The notes: generated by a model from the sequence alone, not told the origin. A stretch of 39,903 nt of DNA from Puniceibacterium sp. (GCA_024636635.1 JAGXGV010000038.1:1-39903), one strand, 5' to 3'. Counted from the stretch's first letter, positions 16,445 through 24,202 are shown. Program-made: numbers and translations.

Positions 16445-16463
16445 CTTGCGACTGAGCCGTTTT
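16433..16463. terminator. Bidirectional intrinsic terminator-like hairpin
   Basis: AAAACGGCTCA and TGAGCCGTTTT form a perfect 11-bp inverted repeat around a 9-base loop. The stem ends in A4 and T4, so it can act as a Rho-independent terminator in both directions. It separates ppx and the scrap upstream of it from the one-carbon operon. Confidence 0.8.
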
Positions 16464-16615
16464 CCGGTCCGCCCCGGTGGCGGCGCCGCGTCAACTCGCC
16501 TAAGGTCGCGGCGCGGGCCGCACGTCGCGGATCGCGTCGCAACTGTCGAAATCTGCCCCTGTGCCGCGTCGCCCTGACGCTAAACAGGCGGCACCGGAAC
16601 CACAGGGAATCATCC

Positions 16616-16912
16616 ATGCCCGATGTCACCATCGTCTTCTGGCGCGACATTCCGGCCCAGGTCATCGTCGGCCGGGGCCGCTCTGGCGCCAAGGTGCAAT
16701 TGCCCGAACGTTTCGAGCAGGCCATCGACCGCGCCGCGATGAAGACAGGTGCCGCGGGCACCGACGACTACCTCGCCGAATGGCGCAAGGCGGCCCCCTA
16801 CCCGGCCGAGGGCCAGCCCTCGGACATCGCCAGCGCAGAGGCCGCGCGCCTCGAGGCTGAATATGATCAGGACCGTCTCAAGTCGCTGATCGCAAACGAC
16901 GGGTGGGCCTGA
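16616..16912 (+). CDS. PF13769 'virulence factor' family small protein
   Basis: A protein of 98 residues, soluble and without cysteine, beginning PDVTIVFWRDIPAQVIVGRG. This matches from memory the family named 'virulence factor', which has no established biochemical role. In Rhodobacterales it is repeatedly found next to a MetF-like protein and a methyltetrahydrofolate methyltransferase, as here. AGGGA lies 8 bases before ATG 16616. It starts the four-gene operon and is followed after 26 bp by the MetF-like gene. The name reflects database history; a role in folate one-carbon transfer is inferred from location. Confidence 0.75.
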   Translation: MPDVTIVFWRDIPAQVIVGRGRSGAKVQLPERFEQAIDRAAMKTGAAGTDDYLAEWRKAAPYPAEGQPSDIASAEAARLEAEYDQDRLKSLIANDGWA

Positions 16913-16938
16913 CCCCCTTGCAACTGATGGAGGCCGTC

Positions 16939-17868
16939 ATGGCATTGTTCACCTTCAAGAAACGCGACTTGGATGCCACGCCGACGCACGGCCAGATCCA
17001 GAATTTCCTTCAGGGCTATTCCATCGAGGTGATGCCGCGCACCGCCGAAAAGGTCCCCGATTTCCGCGCGCTTCTGCCCCGGGGAACCCGTGTCTATATC
17101 GCCCATATCGACGGCACGCCGATCACCGACATGGTGGCCACCGCGCGCCGCCTGAACGCCGACGGCTTTCACGTCATGCCGCATTTTCCGGCGCGGATCA
17201 TCAAGGATACCGCGACGCTTGCCGACTGGATCGCCCGCTATCAGGGCGAGGCAGATGTGCGTCAGGGCCTGCTGCTGGCGGGTGGCGCTGCGACACCGCA
17301 GGGTGATTTCGAAAACTCCATGCAACTGCTGGAAACGGGTCTGTTCGATGCGGCAGGCTTTACCCGACTGCACGTGGCCGGCCACCCCGAAGGCAGCCGC
17401 GACATCGACCCCGACGGCGGCGACCACGCGGTGATCGAGGCGCTGCGCTGGAAACAGGCCTTTGCCGAACGGACGGATGCGCAGATGGCACTGACCACGC
17501 AGTTCTGTTTCGACGCCGACCCGATCATCGCCTGGGCGGACCGGCTGCGCGCCGAAGGTATCACCCTGCCCGTGCATATCGGCATCGCCGGCCCCGCCAA
17601 GTTGCAGACCCTGATCCGGTTCGCCATATCCTGCGGCGTCGGCCCTTCGCTGAAGGTGCTTCAGAAGCGGGCGATGGACGTGACCAAGCTGCTGCTGCCC
17701 TACGAGCCGACCGAGGTGCTGGCGAAACTGGCCGCGCACAAGGCGGCGCATCCGGATTTTGCGGTCGAGCAGGTGCATTTCTTTCCGCTGGGCGGGATCG
17801 CGGCCAATGCGGAATGGGCGATTGCAAACGGGGGTGCTGCCGGGATACCTGCAATACGCAACGGCTGA
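16939..17868 (+). CDS. Methylenetetrahydrofolate reductase (MetF-like)
   Basis: A TIM-barrel flavoprotein family member of 309 residues that interconverts 5,10-methylene- and 5-methyl-tetrahydrofolate. Family-like segments are SIEVMPRTAEKVPDF near residue 30, HVMPHFPAR near 87, LLLAGGAATPQGDFENSMQLLE near 115, VAGHPEG near 150, TTQFCFDAD near 185 and HIGIAGPAKLQTL near 215. It differs from housekeeping MetF by its genetic setting with a methyltransferase. ATG 16939 has GGAGG six bases upstream, better than the in-frame ATGs at 16903 or 16927. In this operon it would oxidise methyl groups arriving on tetrahydrofolate, or supply them; the direction is unknown. Confidence 0.85.
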   Translation: MALFTFKKRDLDATPTHGQIQNFLQGYSIEVMPRTAEKVPDFRALLPRGTRVYIAHIDGTPITDMVATARRLNADGFHVMPHFPARIIKDTATLADWIARYQGEADVRQGLLLAGGAATPQGDFENSMQLLETGLFDAAGFTRLHVAGHPEGSRDIDPDGGDHAVIEALRWKQAFAERTDAQMALTTQFCFDADPIIAWADRLRAEGITLPVHIGIAGPAKLQTLIRFAISCGVGPSLKVLQKRAMDVTKLLLPYEPTEVLAKLAAHKAAHPDFAVEQVHFFPLGGIAANAEWAIANGGAAGIPAIRNG

Positions 17869-17891
17869 GGCCCCCTGACACGGAACCGCAT

Positions 17892-18563
17892 ATGACATTG
17901 GCACTGCTCTTCGACCTGGACGGAACGCTGCTGCACACCGATCCGCTGCACGAGGCCGTCTTTGCCGAACTGTTTGCCGCGCGGGGCCGTGATGTCGACA
18001 AAGGCTTTTACCTGCGCAAGATCCACGGCCGACAGAACCTTGACATCTTTGCCGAATTTTTCCCCGGCGAGGACGCGCAGGCGCTAAGCGATGCCAAGGA
18101 GGGCGCCTTTCGTGACCGTCTTGGCGGGTCTGCCACGCCGATGCCGGGTCTGCCCGCGCTTCTGGACCGGGCCCGGTCAGAGGGCTGGCCGGTCGCCGTC
18201 GTCACCAACGCCCCGCGCGACAATGCCGAGGCGATGCTGGTTGCCATCGGTCTGTCCGACCGGCTGCCGCTGCGCATCATCGGCGATGAATGTGCGCGCG
18301 GCAAACCCGACCCCGCCCCCTATACCGAGGCGATGAAACGTCTTGGCGTGCAACCACATCAGTGCATCGCCTTCGAGGACAGCCCCTCGGGCCTGCAAGC
18401 GGCCCATGCTTCCGGCGCTTATTCGGTCGGGGTGCGCTCGTCGCTCGATGACGGCGCGCTACGTGCCGCCGGGGCGCAGATCACCATAGCGGATTTCACC
18501 GATCCCATCCTGCCGGACCTGCTGGCCCGGCGCATATCTTTTCAAGGAGCCACCCCCGCATGA
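17892..18563 (+). CDS. HAD-superfamily phosphatase (phosphoglycolate phosphatase-like)
   Basis: A protein of 223 residues with the four HAD motifs: FDLDGTLLHTDP at the start (nucleophile and acid-base aspartates), VVTNAPRDNA near residue 105, the lysine in GKPDPAPY near 140 and FEDSPSGLQAA near 160. An alpha-helical cap lies between motifs I and II, as in class I phosphatases such as phosphoglycolate phosphatase or beta-phosphoglucomutase. It lies 23 bp after the MetF-like gene and overlaps the methyltransferase start by 4 bp (ATGA), so it is translated as part of the one-carbon operon. Its substrate is unknown. Confidence 0.88.
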   Translation: MTLALLFDLDGTLLHTDPLHEAVFAELFAARGRDVDKGFYLRKIHGRQNLDIFAEFFPGEDAQALSDAKEGAFRDRLGGSATPMPGLPALLDRARSEGWPVAVVTNAPRDNAEAMLVAIGLSDRLPLRIIGDECARGKPDPAPYTEAMKRLGVQPHQCIAFEDSPSGLQAAHASGAYSVGVRSSLDDGALRAAGAQITIADFTDPILPDLLARRISFQGATPA

Positions 18564-19636
18564 CCCGCACCATCGTCGAATCCAAGACCAGGACCGCCAT
18601 CATCGGCTTTGACCAGCCGTTTTGCGTGATCGGCGAACGCATCAACCCCACGGGCCGCAAGATCCTGGCCGCCGAACTGGAACAGGACGATTTCAGCCGT
18701 GTCGAGGCGGATGCCATCGCGCAGGTCGCTTGTGGGGCGACCATGCTGGACGTGAATTCGGGTGCAGTGTTCTCGAACAAGATGGCCGAAGACCCGCGTT
18801 ATGCGGACAACAACTTTGTCGAACCGATGCTGATGCCGCAGTTGATCCGCGTCGTGCAGTCGGTGGTCGATGTGCCGCTCTGCATCGACAGTTCCGTGCC
18901 GGGCGCGCTTCAGGCGGGCCTTGAGGCCTGCGAGGGGCGCCCCCTGCTGAATTCCGTGACGGGCGAGGAAGAGCGGCTGGAACTGGTCCTGCCGCTGGTC
19001 AAGAAATACAACGTGCCCGTGGTGGCGATTTCCAACGACGACACTGGCATTTCCGAAGATCCCGACGTGCGCTTTGCCGTGGCAAAAAAGATCGTGCAGC
19101 GCGCGGCGGATTTCGGCATTCCGGCGCATGACATCGTGGTCGATCCGCTGGTGATGCCCATCGGCGCCATGGGCACCGCCGGCTTGCAGGTCTTTGCCCT
19201 TGTGCGCCGCCTGCGCGAGGAACTGGGCGTGAACACCACCTGTGGTGCATCGAACATCAGCTTTGGCTTGCCCAACCGGCACGGCATCAACAACGCCTTC
19301 CTGCCCATGGCCATGGCCGCAGGCATGACCAGCGCCATCATGAACCCCGTGGGCCTGCCGATCGGGGCATCGAAGATCATCGAAAAACGCGCCGCTGTCG
19401 AAGCGGCAGGCATCATGGTGCCGCCGGACATGGATGACGAAACGTTCTGCCAGATGTTCGGCATCGGCAGCACCAAACCCCGCCCCGGCAAGGAAATGGA
19501 GGCGATCCGCGCCGCCAACTTCCTCACCGACAACGACGCCTCGGGCGCGCAGTGGATCATGTTCAACCGCGACCCCAACGCCGCCGACGGCGGTGCCGGC
19601 GGGCGGCGCGCGGGCGGGCGGCGTCGACGCGGCTAG
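18560..19636 (+). CDS. Methyltetrahydrofolate:corrinoid methyltransferase
   Basis: A pterin-binding TIM-barrel protein of 358 residues, of the AcsE/MtgA/MetH-domain type. Marks are VIGERINPTGRKIL near residue 22, the Asp/Asn-rich pterin site LDVNSGA near 62, CIDSSVPGALQAGL near 110, LLNSVTGEE near 130, and CGASNISFGLPNRHGIN near 230. It transfers methyl groups between tetrahydrofolate and a corrinoid protein. No corrinoid protein or substrate methyltransferase is in the window, so the partner is encoded elsewhere. AAGGAG precedes ATG 18560 by 10 bases. Oddity: the last 15 residues form a Gly/Arg-rich tail (GGAGGRRAGGRRRRG) not expected in the catalytic fold. Confidence 0.88.
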   Translation: MTRTIVESKTRTAIIGFDQPFCVIGERINPTGRKILAAELEQDDFSRVEADAIAQVACGATMLDVNSGAVFSNKMAEDPRYADNNFVEPMLMPQLIRVVQSVVDVPLCIDSSVPGALQAGLEACEGRPLLNSVTGEEERLELVLPLVKKYNVPVVAISNDDTGISEDPDVRFAVAKKIVQRAADFGIPAHDIVVDPLVMPIGAMGTAGLQVFALVRRLREELGVNTTCGASNISFGLPNRHGINNAFLPMAMAAGMTSAIMNPVGLPIGASKIIEKRAAVEAAGIMVPPDMDDETFCQMFGIGSTKPRPGKEMEAIRAANFLTDNDASGAQWIMFNRDPNAADGGAGGRRAGGRRRRG

Positions 19637-19646
19637 ATTTCGCCGA

Positions 19647-19790
19647 TCAGGCAGAGGTCGCCTGAACCTCGGCCTTCTCTGCGAGCGCCCAGGCGCAGAC
19701 CGCGAAATCGTATTCGTTCTCCAGCCAGTCCGTTTCGGGATGGCAGACTGGCGGGAACGGCCCCACCACGTTGCGGGTGATGCTGGCCAT
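19647..19790 (-). CDS. Small protein of 47 residues, unknown function
   Basis: A minus-strand frame beginning MASITRNVVGPFPP and ending in an acidic, Ala-rich helix-like stretch (YDFAVCAWALAEKAEVQ). AAGGAG sits 6 bases before ATG 19790, and composition looks protein-like, so I call it a gene. It is convergent with the methyltransferase gene, whose stop lies 10 bp from its own. Its leader contains three tandem 26-27 bp repeats. I do not recognise the family; the two cysteines and the Trp/Tyr content suggest a small folded or interacting protein. Confidence 0.55.
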   Translation of the reverse strand: MASITRNVVGPFPPVCHPETDWLENEYDFAVCAWALAEKAEVQATSA

Positions 19791-19800
19791 CCGCGGCTCC

Positions 19801-19879
19801 TTCTGCCCCTTCGTGGCACCCGCCAATTCTGCCCCTTCGTGGCACCCGCCACTTCTGCCCCTTTGGGGCACGCTGCCAC
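19801..19879. repeat. Three tandem 26-27 bp repeats upstream of the small gene
   Basis: Two units (19801-19826 and 19827-19852) differ only in their last base, and a third (19853-19879) is diverged. Each begins TTCTGCCCCTT. Read on the minus strand each unit ends in GAAGGGGCAGAA, and the last one runs into the ribosome site of the 47-residue gene. Confidence 0.85.
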
Positions 19880-20071
19880 GGGCGGGGGCCGGTATGGAAA
19901 CTGCACAGGCGACGATCCTGGCAGAGCGTGGGGCAAAAATTGCACTCCACCCGATCCAACCCTGTCACCCTTCGGTTACGGACGTGACACATCCCTTGCA
20001 GCGCGGGTCCGGCGGGCACACTCTCTCCACCAGCGCCCCGGCGCACAGGCTGCAATCACCAAGGACATCAG

Positions 20072-21283
20072 ATGCCGACCGAACGCCTCACCTTTCCCGG
20101 TCACTCCGGTGACACGCTCTCGGCCCGGCTCGACCTGCCCGACGGGCCGCATCTGGCCACGGCGCTCTTTGCCCACTGCTTTACCTGTTCAAAGGACATC
20201 CCCGCGGCGCGGCGGATTTCGGCGCGGCTCGCGGCGATGGGCATCGCCGTGCTGCGGTTCGATTTCACCGGCCTCGGCCATTCGAAGGGCGAATTCGCCA
20301 ACACCACTTTTACCTCCAACGTCACGGACCTGCATGCCGCCGCCGCCCTGCTGACCGCGCGCGGCATGGCGCCGACCCTGCTGATCGGCCATTCGCTGGG
20401 CGGTGCGGCGATCCTGCGGGCGGCCCCGGACATTCCCTCGGCCCGCGCCCTGGTCACGCTCGGCGCGCCCTTCGATCCGGGCCATGTCACCCACAACTTC
20501 GGCGACGCGCTCGACCGGATCTCGGCGCAGGGGCAGGCGCAGGTCGATCTTGGCGGCCGCTCCTTCACTATCACCAAAGAGTTTGTTCAGGATGTCGCGG
20601 CGGCACGGCTCGGCCCGATCCTTCCCCGCCTCGGCATGGCGCTGCTGGTGATGCACGCCCCGCGCGACGCCGTGGTGGACATCTCGAACGCCGCGCGGAT
20701 CTTCACCGCCGCGCGCCATCCCAAAAGCTTCGTCACCCTCGATGATGCCGATCACCTGGTTTCCGACGCGCAGGATGCCGAATACGCCGCCACAGTCATC
20801 GCAGCCTGGGCCGGGCGCTATCTGGGCCTGACACCCCCCGCCCCGCCGGTCGGCGCCCCCGAAGGCGTGGTGCGCGTATCAGAGGCAGATCCGGACGGCT
20901 TTCTCCAGGACATCCAGTCCGGCCCGCATCACCACAGTCTGGCAGACGAACCGATGGCCTACGGCGGCACCAACCGCGGGATGTCACCCTATGGCTTCGT
21001 CGCCGCGGGGCTCGGCGCCTGCACCTCGATGACCATCCGCATGTACGCCCGCCGCAAGGGCTGGCCGCTCGAACAGGTCCGGGTCGAGGTCAGCCACGAC
21101 AAGGTCCATGCCCAGGACGCCGATCCGGCCGCCGATGCCCGGATCGACCTCTTCCGCCGCCGCATCACGCTCGACGGGCCGCTCGATGACGCCCAGCGCC
21201 GCCGCCTGCTGGAAATCGCCGACCGCTGCCCGGTCCACCGGACCCTGGAAACCGGGGCCCGGGTCGAAACAGAACTTGTCTGA
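20072..21283 (+). CDS. Bifunctional alpha/beta hydrolase and OsmC-domain protein
   Basis: A protein of 403 residues in two parts. Residues 1-255 are an alpha/beta hydrolase: HCFTCSKD oxyanion region near 36, FDFTGLGHS near 65, nucleophile S108 in IGHSLGGAA, an aspartate in HAPRDAVVD near 195 and a histidine in DDADHLVSD near 225. Residues from about 275 are an OsmC-like domain with GGTNRGMSPYGFVAAGLGACTSMT (redox cysteine) and a second cysteine in ADRCPVHRTLE near 390. The fusion is a known family in proteobacteria, but its physiological substrate is not established. ATG 20072 is preceded by AAGGA. The gene is monocistronic and convergent with bioY. Confidence 0.92.
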   Translation: MPTERLTFPGHSGDTLSARLDLPDGPHLATALFAHCFTCSKDIPAARRISARLAAMGIAVLRFDFTGLGHSKGEFANTTFTSNVTDLHAAAALLTARGMAPTLLIGHSLGGAAILRAAPDIPSARALVTLGAPFDPGHVTHNFGDALDRISAQGQAQVDLGGRSFTITKEFVQDVAAARLGPILPRLGMALLVMHAPRDAVVDISNAARIFTAARHPKSFVTLDDADHLVSDAQDAEYAATVIAAWAGRYLGLTPPAPPVGAPEGVVRVSEADPDGFLQDIQSGPHHHSLADEPMAYGGTNRGMSPYGFVAAGLGACTSMTIRMYARRKGWPLEQVRVEVSHDKVHAQDADPAADARIDLFRRRITLDGPLDDAQRRRLLEIADRCPVHRTLETGARVETELV

Positions 21284-21296
21284 TCCCGCCTCCCGG

Positions 21297-21318
21297 CTTC
21301 TTCTTTTTCCAAATACCC
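21297..21318. repeat. 22-bp interspersed element, copy C
   Basis: CTTCTTCTTTTT followed by CCAAATACCC, identical to copy B at 14991, here 13 bp after the stop of the hydrolase-OsmC gene. Confidence 0.7.
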
Positions 21319-21416
21319 GATTCCAACGCCGCCACGGGCGCGGCACCGAATATACGCGCCCGCGCCGCCCCGGCCGCCGGAAACGGTCGATGTGAGAACA
21401 GGCGCCGCAAACAGCA

Positions 21417-21443
21417 AAGGCGCAGAGCATCGCCCTGCGCCTT
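21417..21443 (-). terminator. Intrinsic terminator of bioY
   Basis: AAGGCGCAG and CTGCGCCTT form a perfect 9-bp stem with a 9-base loop, 28 bp after the bioY stop. On the minus strand it is followed by TTTGCTGTTTG, a loose T-rich tail. Confidence 0.6.
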
Positions 21444-21471
21444 GCCATCGGATCAAAAAACCGGAGCCGGG

Positions 21472-22077
21472 TCAGCCGCGGGCGCGGCCGACAATCTTCC
21501 AGAGGGTCGGCAGCAGCAGCGCGGCCAGCGCCAGCTTGATCAAATCCCCCAGCAGAAATGGCGTCAGCCCCCATTGCAGGATCGGCTTTTCCCAACCGTA
21601 GAGCAGGCCCAGCCAGATCAGGCCCGGAACATAGATCATCACGTTGCCCAGCAGCATGGCGCCCGCCATCCGGGGTGCCGTGCGGTCCCATCCGGCCCGC
21701 GCCAGCACGCCCAGCAGCACCGTGGCCAGCACATAGCCCGCCAGATAGCCACCGGTGCCGCCCATCATGTAGGCCACGCCGTTCAGATCGGCGCTCGAAC
21801 TCTGGAACACGTCATAGCCCAGCAGCCCGACCAGCATCCAGCCCAGCATCGTCACCAGGCCCAGCCGCGCGCCATAGGCCGCACCGATGGTCAGCACGGC
21901 AAAGGTGCCCATGCTCATCATCACCGGTGAACCGGGCACCGGCACCTTGATCTTGGCCGCGACCGCCAGAATGGCGATGCCTGCGATCACCAGGGCAACC
22001 TGCTTGAGGCGCAGCCCCAGGCCGGTCGTCGCGCCGAACATGTCGACCAGAACGTTGCGGTTCAGTGCCAGGTTCAT
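21472..22077 (-). CDS. bioY: Biotin transporter BioY (ECF substrate-binding component)
   Basis: An integral membrane protein of 201 residues with about six membrane segments. The BioY pattern is clear: KIKVPVPGSPVMMSMGTFAVLTIGAAYGARLG near residue 43, LLGYDVFQ near 90, and MGGTGGYLAGYVLAT near 105. BioY is the S-component that binds biotin; alone or with the BioMN/energy-coupling ATPases it imports the vitamin. No bioM or bioN is adjacent, so this is a solitary BioY, as in many alphaproteobacteria. ATG 22077 has AAGGGGAC upstream. No BioR-type box is evident before it; the DUF6314 gene lies 70 bp upstream on the same strand. Confidence 0.92.
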   Translation of the reverse strand: MNLALNRNVLVDMFGATTGLGLRLKQVALVIAGIAILAVAAKIKVPVPGSPVMMSMGTFAVLTIGAAYGARLGLVTMLGWMLVGLLGYDVFQSSSADLNGVAYMMGGTGGYLAGYVLATVLLGVLARAGWDRTAPRMAGAMLLGNVMIYVPGLIWLGLLYGWEKPILQWGLTPFLLGDLIKLALAALLLPTLWKIVGRARG

Positions 22078-22147
22078 ATGTCTGTCCCCTTGTTTTGAAA
22101 CTCTGTCATCCCGCTTTTCTGCCCCAAGGCCCGTCATGCTGCAAGGG

Positions 22148-22597
22148 CTAAGCAGTCTCGACCATGGCGTCGGGGCCGTCCTGCGGCATGTAAGTGGTCT
22201 GCATGACGTAATCCTTGTGCGGTCCGCGCACCTCCCACCGGGTGGACCAGCGGGGCCAGTCGCCAAGGTCATAGCTCACGTCATAGCGGTCCGGATCACA
22301 CCAGTGCGCGGCGACGGGGCGCGCGCCGTCCAGGGTGAAGGTGTGGAAATCCCGCCCGTCGGCGAACAACACGGCGATGCCGCCCGGCGCTGTGCGCCAA
22401 AGATAGCGCCGCCGCCCCTCGATCGGCGCCTGCCCCGGCAGATGCAGAAGGATCTCCTCGTCATAGACCAGCCCGGCGGCGTCAGGCGTCAGCACCGCCT
22501 GCCCCGTGGCATGGGCGCTGTGACCGGCGCGGGAATCGTCGATCAGCCGCCCAAGGCGCCAGCGCCCGGCAAAATCGTGCAAATTCTTGGGTGTCAC
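22148..22597 (-). CDS. DUF6314 family protein
   Basis: A soluble protein of 149 residues, rich in beta-strand-like segments: LHDFAGRWRLGRLI at the start, GLVYDEEILLHLP near 40, RRRYLWR near 63 and WEVRGPHKDYVMQTTY near 120. It fits DUF6314, a family of unknown function with a lipocalin-like FxGxW opening. The GTG at 22597 is the only plausible start; it lies exactly at the edge of a perfect palindrome (22597-22622), so the transcript may be nearly leaderless. It is upstream of bioY with a 70-bp gap and divergent from purB. Confidence 0.75.
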   Translation of the reverse strand: MTPKNLHDFAGRWRLGRLIDDSRAGHSAHATGQAVLTPDAAGLVYDEEILLHLPGQAPIEGRRRYLWRTAPGGIAVLFADGRDFHTFTLDGARPVAAHWCDPDRYDVSYDLGDWPRWSTRWEVRGPHKDYVMQTTYMPQDGPDAMVETA

Positions 22598-22622
22598 GGT
22601 TTATGACTGCGGTCATAAACCG
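22597..22622. promoter_or_regulatory. Perfect 11-bp-arm palindrome at the DUF6314 start
   Basis: CGGTTTATGAC and GTCATAAACCG are exact inverted arms around TGCG. The core TTATGACT-GC-GGTCATAA (22601-22618) has the same geometry as sites at 7167 and 22741. On the minus strand TATGAC inside it could act as a -10, with the GTG start a few bases downstream. Confidence 0.6.
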
Positions 22623-22718
22623 GTTTCCGACCCTGCGGCACCATATCCTGCCCCCCCATCCCTTGTCAGCCCTCTATCAGCCCCCGATCCGTCCCCGATC
22701 GGTACGCCCGCCGCGCCC

Positions 22719-22747
22719 TTGTCGCTGGGGCAGGTGCAGTCTATGAC
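22719..22747 (+). promoter_or_regulatory. Promoter of purB
   Basis: TTGTCG (22719-22724) and TATGAC (22742-22747) are separated by exactly 17 bp, 42 bp before the purB ATG. The -10 lies inside the palindromic operator candidate at 22741-22758. Confidence 0.5.
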
Positions 22748-22758
22748 CACGGTCGATA
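22741..22758. promoter_or_regulatory. 18-bp operator candidate overlapping the purB -10
   Basis: CTATGACC-AC-GGTCGATA. The left arm matches TTATGACC at 7 of 8 bases; the right arm is weaker. It shares geometry with the sites at 7167 and 22601. Confidence 0.45.
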
Positions 22759-22789
22759 TCCTCACAACCCCGAGAAAGGATCGCCGCGC

Positions 22790-24097
22790 ATGATCCCCCG
22801 CTATTCCCGCCCCGACATGGTTGCCATCTGGGAACCCGCCACCAAGTTCCGCATCTGGTACGAGATCGAGGCGCATGCCTGCGACGCGCAGGCGAAACTG
22901 GGCGTCATCCCCCAGGCCAGCGCCGACGCCGTGTGGAAGGCCAAGGACGTGGAATTCGACGTCGCCCGCATAGACGAGATCGAGGCCGTCACCAAACATG
23001 ATGTCATCGCCTTTCTCACCCATCTGGCCGAACACATCGGTTCGACCGAGGCGCGTTTCGTGCATCAGGGCATGACCTCTTCGGATGTGCTCGACACAAC
23101 CTTCAACGTTCAGCTTGTGCGCGCAACCGACATCCTGCTCGACGGGCTCGACCGGGTTCTGGCTGCGCTGAAATCCCGTGCACATGAACACAAGGATACG
23201 GTGCGCATCGGACGCAGCCACGGCATCCACGCCGAGCCGACAACCATGGGCCTGACCTTCGCGCGCTTCTATGCCGAAATGGACCGCAACCGGAACCGGC
23301 TGGTTCTGGCCCGGACGGAAATCGCCACGGGTGCCATTTCTGGCGCTGTCGGCACCTTCGCCAACATCGACCCGGCAGTCGAGGAACATGTCTGCGAACA
23401 GCTTGGCCTGCGCCCCGAACCGATCAGCACGCAAGTGATCCCGCGCGACCGGCACGCCATGTTCTTTGCCACGCTGGGCGTCATTGCCAGCAGCATCGAA
23501 AATGTCGCGATCGAGATCCGGCACATGCAGCGCACCGAGGTTCTGGAGGCCGAGGAATTCTTTTCCGCCGGCCAGAAGGGCTCAAGCGCCATGCCGCACA
23601 AGCGCAACCCGGTGCTGACCGAGAATCTGACCGGACTTGCCCGCCTTGTGCGGATGGCCGTGGTGCCCGCGATGGAAAACGTGGCGCTCTGGCACGAGCG
23701 GGACATTTCCCATTCGAGCGTGGAGCGCACCATCGGGCCGGATGCGACGATCACGCTGGATTTCGCGCTGCACCGTCTGGCGGGCGTGGTGGAAAAGCTG
23801 GTGATCTATCCCGACAACATGCTGGCGAACATGAACAAATTCCGCGGTCTGGTGATGTCGCAACGGGTGCTTCTGGCGCTGACACAGGCCGGTGTCAGCC
23901 GCGAGGACAGCTACAAGCTGGTGCAGCGCAACTCGATGAAGGTCTGGGAACAGGGGGCCGACTTCAAGACCGAACTGCTGGCCGACCCCGAAGTGACGGC
24001 CGCGCTCAGCCCCGCGCAGATCGAGGAAAAGTTCGATCTTGGCTATCACACCAAACATGTCGACACGATCTTTGCACGGGTGTTCGGCAAGGACTAA
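22790..24097 (+). CDS. purB: Adenylosuccinate lyase
   Basis: A protein of 435 residues of the fumarase/aspartase superfamily. It acts twice in purine synthesis, releasing fumarate from SAICAR and from adenylosuccinate. The signature GSSAMPHKRNP lies near residue 265, the substrate-binding HQGMTSSDVLDTT near 92, and RSHGIHAEPTTMG (catalytic histidine) near 142. The length fits the bacterial short form. ATG 22790 has GAAAGGA upstream. It has its own promoter with an overlapping palindrome. Confidence 0.97.
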   Translation: MIPRYSRPDMVAIWEPATKFRIWYEIEAHACDAQAKLGVIPQASADAVWKAKDVEFDVARIDEIEAVTKHDVIAFLTHLAEHIGSTEARFVHQGMTSSDVLDTTFNVQLVRATDILLDGLDRVLAALKSRAHEHKDTVRIGRSHGIHAEPTTMGLTFARFYAEMDRNRNRLVLARTEIATGAISGAVGTFANIDPAVEEHVCEQLGLRPEPISTQVIPRDRHAMFFATLGVIASSIENVAIEIRHMQRTEVLEAEEFFSAGQKGSSAMPHKRNPVLTENLTGLARLVRMAVVPAMENVALWHERDISHSSVERTIGPDATITLDFALHRLAGVVEKLVIYPDNMLANMNKFRGLVMSQRVLLALTQAGVSREDSYKLVQRNSMKVWEQGADFKTELLADPEVTAALSPAQIEEKFDLGYHTKHVDTIFARVFGKD

Positions 24098-24202
24098 AGC
24101 GTGTTGCGTTCGATCGCAAACAAGATGGATCAAAACGCGCGTTCGAGCGAAATCGAGAGGCATCCAGTCGATCCTGTCACATTACGGAAAGGAGCTTGCC
24201 CA

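Noticed and set aside
19801-19879. Tandem repeats as a CRISPR array
   Set aside because: The units are directly adjacent with no spacers, and no cas gene is near.
24099-24150. Stem-like sequence after purB (TTGCG and CGCAA near 24104-24119) as a terminator or known repeat
   Set aside because: The stem is only 5 bp and has no T-run; it vaguely recalls alphaproteobacterial repeat sequences but I cannot support a call.
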